DNA from: Sphingobium faniae
GTDB lineage: Bacteria; Pseudomonadota; Alphaproteobacteria; Sphingomonadales; Sphingomonadaceae
Reading direction: 5' to 3'
Assembly: GCA_900100475.1 (NCBI GenBank)
Contig: FMTU01000006.1
Span: 62,001-126,000 of the forward strand
Length of the DNA stretch: 64,000 nucleotides
The first letter of the stretch is position 1, and each line of letters opens with the position of its first letter. A program made the position numbers and the translations under genes. This document shows, piece by piece, positions 35,927 to 43,808 of this stretch. The notes beneath the pieces were generated by a model. It was not told the DNA's origin. It was given only the letters and a program-made list of their open reading frames with translations, and did not search any database.

Positions 35927-37428
35927 GACGCGTGCCTTTGCATTGCGCGGCGCAGGAACTTGCCCGAATGGCCGGCGGGAATGGCCGCGACGAAGGAAAT
36001 CTGGTCCGGCACCTTGCTGCTCGACAGGAAGGATCGGCAATGCGCCTGTATCTCCGCCTCCGTCAGCGATGCCCCGTCGGCCGGGACGATGAAGGAGTGG
36101 ATCTTCTCCCCCAGATAATCGTCCGCCTTGCCCACCGTGAGCGATATCGCGACGCCCGGCAGCCGGTAGATGACCTCGTCGATCTCGTCGGGCGCGATGT
36201 TGACGCCGCCCTTGATGATGAGTTCCTTCTTCCGCCCGACGAACCAGAAGCGGCCCGCATCGTCCACCCGACCCAGATCGCCGGTGAAAAAAGCCCCGTC
36301 CCTTACTACGCTGTCGTACAATGCCTGATTGCCGAGATACTGGATGAAGACATTGGGACCGCGAATCGCAATCTCCCCGACCGATCCCTGCGGAAGGGGC
36401 TGGCCGTCCTCATCGGCGATGAAGCATTCGTTGCACGCCAGCGGAAAGCCGATGGAGCCAGGTTGCCAGTCAGGGTCCGGCGGATAGTCGACATGCGACG
36501 GTCCCGTTTCGGACAGGCCGTAGAGATTGGCCACCCTGACCCCGAACCGCTCGATGAAGCGGCGTTGCAGCTCATGGGGCAGCGTCGACGATCCGCAACC
36601 GATAAAGCGCAGCGCGGGCAGGAAGTCCGACGCATCGGCCGCGAACGGCGTTTCCAGAAGCGCGGCCAGAACGCTGGGCACCACCTCGACATAGGTGATG
36701 GCATGGGTCCGGATCAGGTTCCAGAAGCGGGGCCGCGCGCTCCAGAAGGATGGGACGATGACCACCGCCCCGCCCGTCAGGGTGCAGGGCAGCAGCGAAT
36801 AGTTGATCGACGCCGTATGGCCGAGCGGCAGGACGATCAGATGGCGCTCATGTTCGCCAAAGCGGAAACCCGAAACGATGGCCCGGATGTTCGCCATCAT
36901 ATTGGCGTGGCTGAACAGAATGCATTTGGGATTACCGGTCGTGCCGGACGAATAATAAAGGCAGGCGGGCGATTCTTCCCCCGGCTGGAATATCGGCCAC
37001 GTGCCCGTCCCTTGCGGCAATTCTTCCAGAAAGGAAGGGACGAGCAGATGGACCGGATGATCCTGCTGCCCGGCCAGCCGTTCATGATGCTGCTTGCGGC
37101 ACAGCACCAGCCGGGGCCGGATATGGCGCAGATAGGACAGGATGTCCTGCGGCTCCATGGTGAAGGGGAAGGGATTGAACACCGTCCCGTAGCGCAGCGA
37201 CGCCATGTAGAGCACGACATAATCCGCACCATTTTCAATGACGGCGCTGATGATATCCCCCGGCTTCAGCCCCAGCCCGGCAAAGGCGGCGCAGCAACGG
37301 TCGACCAGTTCATCGACCTCGCCATAGCTGTAGCGCCTGTCTCCTATGACCAGATAGTCACGATCCGGATCGGCCGCCGCCCATTGGCGGATGGCCTGCG
37401 ACAGGTTGGCGATCTCATCGTCAGGCAT
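35923..37428 (-). CDS. AMP-dependent acyl-CoA/acyl-ACP ligase
   Basis: A 501-residue member of the adenylate-forming (ANL) superfamily. I chose ATG 37428 (MPDDEIANL), which overlaps the ACP gene by 8 bp and has GGAG upstream; ATG 37443 is possible but lacks a ribosome site. Motifs: P-loop YYSSGTTGNPKC near residue 160, NLYGLSETGPS near 300, TGDLGRVDDAGRFWFVGRKKELIIKGGVNIAP near 395, and the final catalytic Lys in GHSGKFLRRAM. It activates a carboxylic acid as acyl-AMP and most likely loads it on the adjacent carrier protein. The acid cannot be predicted safely from sequence. Confidence 0.92.
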   Translation of the reverse strand: MPDDEIANLSQAIRQWAAADPDRDYLVIGDRRYSYGEVDELVDRCCAAFAGLGLKPGDIISAVIENGADYVVLYMASLRYGTVFNPFPFTMEPQDILSYLRHIRPRLVLCRKQHHERLAGQQDHPVHLLVPSFLEELPQGTGTWPIFQPGEESPACLYYSSGTTGNPKCILFSHANMMANIRAIVSGFRFGEHERHLIVLPLGHTASINYSLLPCTLTGGAVVIVPSFWSARPRFWNLIRTHAITYVEVVPSVLAALLETPFAADASDFLPALRFIGCGSSTLPHELQRRFIERFGVRVANLYGLSETGPSHVDYPPDPDWQPGSIGFPLACNECFIADEDGQPLPQGSVGEIAIRGPNVFIQYLGNQALYDSVVRDGAFFTGDLGRVDDAGRFWFVGRKKELIIKGGVNIAPDEIDEVIYRLPGVAISLTVGKADDYLGEKIHSFIVPADGASLTEAEIQAHCRSFLSSSKVPDQISFVAAIPAGHSGKFLRRAMQRHAS

Positions 37429-37684
37429 GTCCGCTCGCTCCATGACGTTGCAACACCGTCAGGGCGGACCCCGCGTCGACGATCTCGAACATCTCGTTCA
37501 TTTCGAGCGTGATCCTGAACCGCTCCTCGATGGTCTGGATCAGCACCAGATGCCCCATGGAATCCCATGTGCCGACGTCATCCGCGCTGGTCGCGCTTTC
37601 GACCGTCTCCGCAGGAATCCCGAAGACGTCCGCGAACAGCGCGGCGACGTCCGCCAGGCCGATGTCTCCACCCCGCGCCATCAT
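37421..37684 (-). CDS. Acyl carrier protein
   Basis: An 87-residue acidic protein with the phosphopantetheine attachment site DSMGHL (Ser42) in the usual place, followed by the conserved helix pattern LVLIQTIEERFRITLEMNEMFEIV. Its ATG (37684) overlaps the stop of the GAPDH-like gene as TGATG, and its end overlaps the ligase start. It therefore belongs to a dedicated pathway rather than fatty-acid synthesis; the housekeeping AcpP is normally next to fab genes. The arrangement resembles D-alanyl carrier protein (DltC) beside its adenylating enzyme (DltA). Confidence 0.93.
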   Translation of the reverse strand: MMARGGDIGLADVAALFADVFGIPAETVESATSADDVGTWDSMGHLVLIQTIEERFRITLEMNEMFEIVDAGSALTVLQRHGASGHA

Positions 37685-38736
37685 CAACGGGCTTCCATCG
37701 ACTGGGAGAAGGCGACGACCTTGCCTGCGTCCCGGCTTTCCTGCCCCAGCATCTTGCGCGCCACGAAGCTCGAAAGATCATAATAGCGGTTCACCGAATT
37801 TTCGGTGTCGAAATAGGTCTGAAAGTAGATTTCGTCATGCAGCACCTTCATGGCGTTGCGAATGATGACGGCCGAATAAGCGGTGCAGTTATAGACTTCC
37901 GGCCCGATGTCCGCGACGTCCATGTCATAAAGCCCGGCCAATGGACCGCCATCCGCCATCGCGAGGGAAAGGTCGCCCGCAAGCTGCTCGACCGTCGGCG
38001 GGCGCTGGCAGCGGAAGCGCATGTCCATCATCGACACGCCGCTATAGGGAACCACGGTGTAGTTCACGATGAAGCGGTCGGCGGGCAGCCATTGCAATAG
38101 CTGCGGGCCGGATTTTTCCAGCGTGCAGAATTTCCGCAGCAGCGTTTCTCCGCCGCGCTTGTGGCTGGCTTCATTATGGATGACGTTCACGTCGCTGCTG
38201 ACGACGCCATACATGGCGTTGAACCACTGCGCGAGCGGGACGAAGCCGTTGACCGTGCAACTGCCATAGGAAATCGTCCGAAGGTCGGGATGCCAGTCCT
38301 GATGGTTGAAGCCATAGACCAGCGTCGTATCGGCATCCCATGAGGTCGCGGAAATAAGGACCTGCTTCGTCCGGCCGGTCAGGAAATCGTCGCACCGCTG
38401 CGCGATCGTGTTCTTGCCTGAACATTCGAAGAAGAGATCGGGTTCGCCTGCCCAGGGAATCTGGTCCTTGGGGGCGTTGGTATATTGCAGGACATGCTTG
38501 CGCCCGTTGGGTTGAAGGAAGGTCAGCGTGTCGCCTTCGGCATAGATTTTATATTTGTTGAAGATGACATATTCGTCATTCAACATCAGCCTGTAGGCAT
38601 CCTTGAGAGAAAGATGATCGTCGTTGATCCAGCAGATCTTCCACGGCGCTTCCTCATTGCGATCAAGCCAATATTTCAGCAGATGCAGGCCGAAGCGCCC
38701 GAATCCATTGAGGCCGACATTCAGCGTCTCGGTCAT
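37684..38736 (-). CDS. Glyceraldehyde-3-phosphate-dehydrogenase-like oxidoreductase
   Basis: A 350-residue protein from ATG 38736 with GGGGA upstream. The NAD-binding start is LNVGLNGFGRFGLHLLKYWL. The catalytic Cys lies near residue 160 in SYGSCTVNGFVPLAQWFN, equivalent to SNASCTTNCLAP of glycolytic GAPDH. The later VVPYSGVSMMDMRFRC corresponds to VPVPNVSVVDL. Sequence around these points is far from housekeeping GAPDH, and the gene heads an operon with a carrier protein and ligase. It is therefore probably specialised, oxidising an aldehyde (perhaps a phosphorylated one) to the acid that the ligase activates. Some sequence features, such as IHNEASHKRGG, are unlike classic enzymes. Confidence 0.88.
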   Translation of the reverse strand: MTETLNVGLNGFGRFGLHLLKYWLDRNEEAPWKICWINDDHLSLKDAYRLMLNDEYVIFNKYKIYAEGDTLTFLQPNGRKHVLQYTNAPKDQIPWAGEPDLFFECSGKNTIAQRCDDFLTGRTKQVLISATSWDADTTLVYGFNHQDWHPDLRTISYGSCTVNGFVPLAQWFNAMYGVVSSDVNVIHNEASHKRGGETLLRKFCTLEKSGPQLLQWLPADRFIVNYTVVPYSGVSMMDMRFRCQRPPTVEQLAGDLSLAMADGGPLAGLYDMDVADIGPEVYNCTAYSAVIIRNAMKVLHDEIYFQTYFDTENSVNRYYDLSSFVARKMLGQESRDAGKVVAFSQSMEAR

Positions 38737-38998
38737 TTCAGGTCCCCAATCTTTCAAGGTTCCCGAATTTATAGCAGGGGTGGGGACGCGGTGCCGGGGC
38801 TCTTCGGAGTTACTCCGCCCGTTGACGCCGGCCAGCTCCTGCCTGCCTGCATGGCGCGACAGGGTTAGTCCATCGGAAGGATTCCGCTTACCGGCAAAGC
38901 TGTTAGCTTCCAGAGCGGCCCAACGAGTCGCCGCGTCAGCCCGCATGGCTGTGTGCAATGAATAAGGGGTCTACCTGATACCCAAAAGGGGATGACCT

Positions 38999-39694
38999 AT
39001 GGTTGACTCAATTGACATCATCATCGTGGCGCGCAATTCGATCACGCGCGAAGGTCTGGTCCGCATTCTTGGCGGAGAGAATTGGCGCGTCATCCAGTCC
39101 GTCAGTTCCGTGGAAGACATCGACATTCCGCAAGGTGGCGATGGCCTGCATCCCATCATCCTGATCGAGGCTGCGGCGACGGATGGCGACAATGGCCAGT
39201 TCGCCATCATCAAGGAATTGCTGCCCGACGCGCATATCGTGGTTCTGGCCGACAGCTTCGATTTCAACGACCTGATCGCCGCCCTGCGCGAAGGCGCCGA
39301 TAGCCTTGTCCTGTCGGAGATAAGCTGCGAATCCCTGCTCCGTACGCTCAATCTGGTGGCGATGGGGGCCAAGGTGCTGCCCTCGCAACTCGCGGACAAT
39401 CTGCCGTCCTTCCTGCCGCAGGCCGCCCAGTCGGACCCCGATCATGAACTGCGGGACATCAGGCTCACCCAGCAGGAAACGGGAATCCTGCGCTGCCTGG
39501 TGATGGGCTATCCCAACAAGGTCGCCTCCCGCTATCTCCAGATCAGCGAGCCGCGCGTGAAGGTCCATGTGAAGGCCGTGCTCCGCAAGATCGGCGTGAA
39601 GAACCGCACCCAGGCCGCGATCTGGGCCGCCAATCACGGCCTGACCGCTTTCGAGCTGCCCGACGTGGAAGCCCCGATGGCGCCTGCCACCTGA
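38999..39694 (+). CDS. LuxR-type regulator with degenerate receiver domain, second copy
   Basis: A 231-residue protein from ATG 38999 with AAGGGG upstream. The receiver-like half starts IDIIIVARNSITREGLVRIL; the acidic pair is replaced by ARNS and the phospho-Asp region reads IILIEAAATD. The conserved Lys position reads LVLSEISC. The LuxR helix-turn-helix (LTQQETGILRCLVMGYPNK...VKVHVKAVLRKIGVKNRTQAAIWA) is almost identical to that of the regulator at 14085. It is divergent from the GAPDH-ACP-ligase unit across 262 bp and is the obvious candidate to control it. A strong terminator follows. Confidence 0.88.
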   Translation: MVDSIDIIIVARNSITREGLVRILGGENWRVIQSVSSVEDIDIPQGGDGLHPIILIEAAATDGDNGQFAIIKELLPDAHIVVLADSFDFNDLIAALREGADSLVLSEISCESLLRTLNLVAMGAKVLPSQLADNLPSFLPQAAQSDPDHELRDIRLTQQETGILRCLVMGYPNKVASRYLQISEPRVKVHVKAVLRKIGVKNRTQAAIWAANHGLTAFELPDVEAPMAPAT

Positions 39695-39700
39695 TCGGCC

Positions 39701-39745
39701 CGCGAAAAGGGGGAGGCCGCCGATGAAGGCCTCCCCCTTTTCGCG
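39701..39745. terminator. Bidirectional intrinsic terminator
   Basis: A perfect 18-bp stem, 39701-39718 paired with 39728-39745, with a 9-nt loop. The arms contain AAAAGGGGGAGG and CCTCCCCCTTTT, so either strand carries T residues on the 3' side of the hairpin. It lies between the convergent LuxR-type gene (ends 39694) and sulfotransferase gene (ends 39747). Confidence 0.88.
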
Positions 39746-39746
39746 G

Positions 39747-40658
39747 TCAGGCAGCGGATTGCATGGGCCGCGCCGCAGCCTCGCCCAATATCACGCCGAA
39801 ATGCTTGTAAAGCAGCGCATTGTCCCTTTCATAATAGTGCCGGATCTCGTCCTTGAGCGAAGGATCAATCCGCGTCCGATAGCCCGTGCCACGGTTCATC
39901 TGACGCAGGCGGGCCAATATGCCCAACTGCTTCCCGGCAAGCTGCGTCAGGACCGCCGAGGATTTACGCACCCACGACGGCGGGATTTGCGTCAGCGACG
40001 CAAGGAGCCGGCTCTTGTGATATTTGGCTTCGTTGATGCGGGGAAATGCGGTCAGACCATCGTCCTCCAGCCGCAGGAAATCCAGTATGTCGAGATAGGT
40101 CTTCCGCGGATCGCCGATCCATTCCGCAAAGGTGACGATGCGTATCTGTTCCGCCGGGAAAATGGCGTAATAGCGTTCGATCTGCTCATGAAAGCGGCCC
40201 ATGGCGGCATAGTCAAGGAAGCTCCGCTCCCGGCAGCAGGAGGGGATGCTATGGGTCGGGCGCTGCCCCGAATAGCGCCAGGCCCGCTCGAAATCCTCGA
40301 TATTCTCATCGCCATTATAGAGTTGCTGGTGATGGAGCGACGGCAGGAAATCCGCCTGATCGCGCAGGAAGATCAATATCCGGGCATCCGGATTGAACTG
40401 ATGGATTTCCCGCGCCGCCACCTTTGAATAGAGGTAGCGCACAGACCCCTCCCCTACCGCGCGCGCGGGGCCGCTGTCCTCGAACAGCGCCAGATAATCG
40501 TCCAGCCGGGGGACGAAATTCCATTTGGGGAAGTCGCGGGAGAAATGATGCGGCTCTTTCGCCTCTGAGATAAAGATATCGGGATGCGAACGCAGATATT
40601 CCACCCATGCCGTCGTCCCGCATTTGGGCGCTCCGACAATGAAAAAATTCGGCTTCAT
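39747..40658 (-). CDS. Sulfotransferase-family protein
   Basis: A 303-residue cytoplasmic protein starting MKPNFFIVGAPKCGTTAWVEYL; GAPKCGTT at residues 8-15 is the 5'-phosphosulfate-binding loop for PAPS. A second segment, ARILIFLRDQADFLPSLHHQQL near 95-115, fits the 3'-phosphate-binding region (Arg and Ser). The gene is the last of a minus-strand group with the priming sugar transferase (15-bp gap) and a GT4 gene. It therefore probably sulfates a sugar of the EPS repeat unit on the lipid carrier. Sulfation would release PAP, for which the IMPase-family protein at 35045 is a possible phosphatase. Confidence 0.9.
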   Translation of the reverse strand: MKPNFFIVGAPKCGTTAWVEYLRSHPDIFISEAKEPHHFSRDFPKWNFVPRLDDYLALFEDSGPARAVGEGSVRYLYSKVAAREIHQFNPDARILIFLRDQADFLPSLHHQQLYNGDENIEDFERAWRYSGQRPTHSIPSCCRERSFLDYAAMGRFHEQIERYYAIFPAEQIRIVTFAEWIGDPRKTYLDILDFLRLEDDGLTAFPRINEAKYHKSRLLASLTQIPPSWVRKSSAVLTQLAGKQLGILARLRQMNRGTGYRTRIDPSLKDEIRHYYERDNALLYKHFGVILGEAAARPMQSAA

Positions 40659-40673
40659 TCCTTGACTCCCATC

Positions 40674-41384
40674 CTATCGCCGTCCCATCGAGCGTTCGCG
40701 CGACGCCGCCGCCTCCCGTTCCCGGATCTCATCGGAAACCATATCACTTCCATGACCCGGCGACAGGCCGGTGGGCGTTGCGTTGCGGCGGTCTTCGGTG
40801 CTGGCCTGCGTGTTCATCGCCTTGGGGGCATAGGATCGCCGATCGCCCAGCAGGACGACAAGCAGCGTCCGCCACAATATGACCACATCCAGCCGAAGGG
40901 AGGCATGGCCGATATACCAGAGGTCAAGCTCCAGCTTTTCATGGAGGCTCAGAAGCTGCCCGCCCTTCGTCTGCGCCCAGCCCGTGAGGCCCGGCCGTAC
41001 GCTGCACCGGCGCACGCCCTTTTCCCGCATGATCGCGATGGTGGGCGGCAACAACGGGCGCGGGCCAATGAAGCTCATTTCGCCCCGGACGATATTCCAT
41101 AGCTCGGGAAGCTCGTCCAGCCGGCTGCGGCGCAGGAAAGAGCCAACTCCTGTCGTGCGCTGATCGTCGGGCAAAAGCTGCCCGGCGGCATCGCGCCTTT
41201 CCGTCATGGTACGGAACTTCCGTAATATATAGGGACGGCGGTGCAGACCGCAGCGGATTTGCGAAAAGAGGATCGGCCGTCCCATGGACAGCCGGATCGC
41301 GATGGCGATCCCCAGCAGCAGAGGAGCGATCAGCATCAGAATCAGGGCGGCGATCAACCCTTCGATCAGGACGCGCGCTTTCAT
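40674..41384 (-). CDS. Undecaprenyl-phosphate sugar phosphotransferase (short PglC-like)
   Basis: A 236-residue protein from ATG 41384, overlapping the upstream GT4 stop (ATGA). A single N-terminal hydrophobic/re-entrant helix is followed by the bacterial sugar transferase core: KFRTM near 57, RLDELPELWNIVRGEMSFIGPRP near 90-112, and GLTGWAQ near 132. It lacks the extra membrane domain of WcaJ/WbaP and so resembles the monotopic PglC type. A Ser/Arg-rich tail of about 40 residues follows. It would start repeat-unit assembly by moving a sugar-1-phosphate to undecaprenyl phosphate. Confidence 0.92.
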   Translation of the reverse strand: MKARVLIEGLIAALILMLIAPLLLGIAIAIRLSMGRPILFSQIRCGLHRRPYILRKFRTMTERRDAAGQLLPDDQRTTGVGSFLRRSRLDELPELWNIVRGEMSFIGPRPLLPPTIAIMREKGVRRCSVRPGLTGWAQTKGGQLLSLHEKLELDLWYIGHASLRLDVVILWRTLLVVLLGDRRSYAPKAMNTQASTEDRRNATPTGLSPGHGSDMVSDEIREREAAASRERSMGRR

Positions 41385-42580
41385 GATTGCTTCGCCAGCG
41401 ATGCCGCCATGGCGGGCCGGTCATGGATGGGAAGACCAGGGCTGCGATCCTCGTTCAGTCCCATGAGGTCGATCAGCAGGGCGTTGACATGCTCCACCGA
41501 ATAGCGATCGACCGCGATTTCGCGCGATCTCCTGCCCATGCGGGCCGCCAGGCCGGGTTCTTCGATGAAGCGCATGATATGCGCGGCAAGGCTTTGCGGA
41601 TCGCGGACGGGCACGAGCCAGCCATTGTCGCCATGCACCACAGGCTCGCGGCATCCCGGCGAATCCGTGGTGACGATCGCGCGGCCGGTCGCCATGGCCT
41701 CAAGCGTGCTTCGGGGCAGTCCTTCCCGATAATAGGATGGCAGGACGAATATACTGGCTTCGGCGAGACAGGGACGGACATCGCCGGTGGTGCCGAGATA
41801 TTCTATCGTGCCTTCCTCGACCCACCCGTGCATTTCCCGTTCGCTCACCGCGGAAGGGTTGGGATCGAATGGTCCCAATATGCGGAAGCGCGCCTCCGGA
41901 TGGCGTTTCCGAACCAGACGGGCGGCCTCCACATAATCAAGCACGCCCTTGTCGCGCAGCAGCCGCGCGATCATCAGGAAAGTAGGCGGGCCATCAGGAA
42001 GCGGCCTTTCTCCGAAATGCGCCACGTCCACGCCCGATCCGGGCACCTGGACGATGTCCTGCCCCGGCGCGACCATGCCCAGTTGACGCATGTCGACGCC
42101 ATCGTCCCGGTTGAAAACGAGCACCCGGTCGGCGCGCGCCGTCGCGAGCCGGAACAGGCGGGCCATGACGGTGCGGACGAACGCCCGCAGTCTGTCGGTC
42201 CCTTCGCCGCCCGTGCAGGCATAGCCAAGACCGCTGCACATGAGTATGCGACGCGCGCGCGGCGCGGCCAGCCGCGCGGCGATGCCGCCATAGACGATCG
42301 GTTTTTGCGTATAGGCCAGCACCAGCCCGGGACGCAGACGAAGGAAGAGCCGGACAAGCGCGCTTAATGTCCTGAGGTCCGCAAGAGGATTGATCCCGGC
42401 CCGCGCCATGGGGATGACCCGATATTGCACGCCCCAGCGCTTCAGGGTTTCGGCGACGCCCGGATCGTCCTCCGGCGCGCAGGCGATGACCTCATGCCCG
42501 CGCGAGGCGAGGCTTTCGAGCAATCGCCCGCGAAAATTGACCAGCGAGGGTGCGAAGCTGGCGACGACGACGATCTTCAC
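41381..42580 (-). CDS. GT4-type glycosyltransferase
   Basis: A 399-residue protein; the start is GTG 42580 (VKIVVVASFAPSLVNFRGRLL), placed right after GGGAGGAAGG. The longer frame to 42667 has no ribosome site. The region MCSGLGYACTGGEGT and the EX7E motif REGLPRSTLEAMATGRAIVTTDSPG are characteristic of GT4 enzymes encoded beside PglC-like transferases, which often add the second sugar (PglA-like role). It overlaps the priming transferase gene by 4 bp, so the two are translationally coupled. Confidence 0.9.
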   Translation of the reverse strand: MKIVVVASFAPSLVNFRGRLLESLASRGHEVIACAPEDDPGVAETLKRWGVQYRVIPMARAGINPLADLRTLSALVRLFLRLRPGLVLAYTQKPIVYGGIAARLAAPRARRILMCSGLGYACTGGEGTDRLRAFVRTVMARLFRLATARADRVLVFNRDDGVDMRQLGMVAPGQDIVQVPGSGVDVAHFGERPLPDGPPTFLMIARLLRDKGVLDYVEAARLVRKRHPEARFRILGPFDPNPSAVSEREMHGWVEEGTIEYLGTTGDVRPCLAEASIFVLPSYYREGLPRSTLEAMATGRAIVTTDSPGCREPVVHGDNGWLVPVRDPQSLAAHIMRFIEEPGLAARMGRRSREIAVDRYSVEHVNALLIDLMGLNEDRSPGLPIHDRPAMAASLAKQS

Positions 42581-42716
42581 GCCTTCCTCCCGAAAAGCAC
42601 AGACGCGAATCAGGTTCATCCGCTCTGCCCGTGGTGTCGCGCTCACGATAGGAGCGCGCGCCATCACCGTGTGCGGTGAATATGGCTAGTAACCCTTTGG
42701 GCCGGCATCGGCCTGC

Positions 42717-43727
42717 CTATTTGGCGCCCAGCAGCAGCGTGACGTTCGCGGCGTCCGCGCCTGCGCCATGTTCATCGTCGGCCTGAAGCACGCGATGCAG
42801 GGTCGGCTGAATGCCATAGGCCAGCTTTGCGCGAACGCCCGGAATGATGACGATATCGGTGCTGTTCACCGGCAGGGGCAGCCATGCGCCGTCCACGAAT
42901 ATGTCCGTCCGCAGATTGCGGCGCGAACCGCACAAGGCCGAGAAATAGCGGGTGTCGATATGTTCCTTCGACAAGAGGAAGTAACCGTCAGGCACAACCC
43001 CGCGCTTGTCGAAACGGCCCGCCAGATTGTTCAGCCCGTCGATGGCCACGCGCAGCGGCGGCACAAGCGAAAGCAGCGCCAGCGCATCGGAAATGCCGCG
43101 ACGCCCCAGCGGGCCGCGCAACTCCTCCCGGCGGCGATCCAGTCCGTAGCCGATCCGGCCCCAGGCCCCCAGGGAATTGTGCACCATGACATAGAGCGAA
43201 TTTTGGCTGTCTACCGTATCGTGATAGCGCAGATGCTGCACGACCGCGCGCACATCGTCGAATTGCGCCTCTCCGGCCCCGGACGGCGCCAGCGCTCTCA
43301 TCACGGCCATGGAAAAGCGCCAGCATTGCTCGCGCACCTGGTCGCTGATCTGCCAGTTGCCGTGCCGTGTGCGAAAGGAAGCGGGAGTGATCGAAAGCTG
43401 TCCCTCGTCGGACCGTATCTCGATCTTGCGCCCGATATAGGAATGGCGCTTCGGCTTGAAATAATAAACGTCGCCCAGAGCTTCGGTGATATGGTCATGC
43501 GCCCTCAGGTTGATGGCCAGATCGTAAAGCGACGCTGTCCAGGGCATGACGACATCATTGGCGACGAGCGACTGCCAAAGGGGCGATATCCACTCACTGC
43601 CCGTAATCACGGCGGCGGCCGCCCCGTCATGGAAATATCGCCCCAGACTGCCGGGCGACATTTCCGAAGCGTCGACCCGGACGATGGCAGGCGTCGAGCG
43701 GCTCGTCTTTGGTCGGAAATGCTTCAT
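42717..43727 (-). CDS. Isopenicillin-N-synthase-like 2OG-Fe(II) oxygenase, tentative
   Basis: A 336-residue protein from ATG 43727. I infer the family from its last third. SKEHIDTRYFSALCG gives a His-x-Asp pair (His256, Asp258). DGAWLPLPVNSTDIVIIPGVRAKLAYGIQPTLHRVL gives a second His (311) at a spacing (55) close to that of the iron ligands in IPNS (214, 216 and 270). The 2OG-binding Arg-x-Ser that should follow about nine residues after this His is not evident. The N-terminal 200 residues are unfamiliar. It is upstream of, and in the same direction as, the GT4/priming-transferase genes, separated from them by 136 bp. Role unknown; modification of a sugar or signalling are both possible. Confidence 0.6.
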   Translation of the reverse strand: MKHFRPKTSRSTPAIVRVDASEMSPGSLGRYFHDGAAAAVITGSEWISPLWQSLVANDVVMPWTASLYDLAINLRAHDHITEALGDVYYFKPKRHSYIGRKIEIRSDEGQLSITPASFRTRHGNWQISDQVREQCWRFSMAVMRALAPSGAGEAQFDDVRAVVQHLRYHDTVDSQNSLYVMVHNSLGAWGRIGYGLDRRREELRGPLGRRGISDALALLSLVPPLRVAIDGLNNLAGRFDKRGVVPDGYFLLSKEHIDTRYFSALCGSRRNLRTDIFVDGAWLPLPVNSTDIVIIPGVRAKLAYGIQPTLHRVLQADDEHGAGADAANVTLLLGAK

Positions 43728-43808
43728 GCGCTCGGCCCCTCGCGCCCTGTTCTCCGGACGGCGGCCAATTTCTGGGCGCGTGGAGTATGCGAACTTCTAT
43801 GCCCAACC

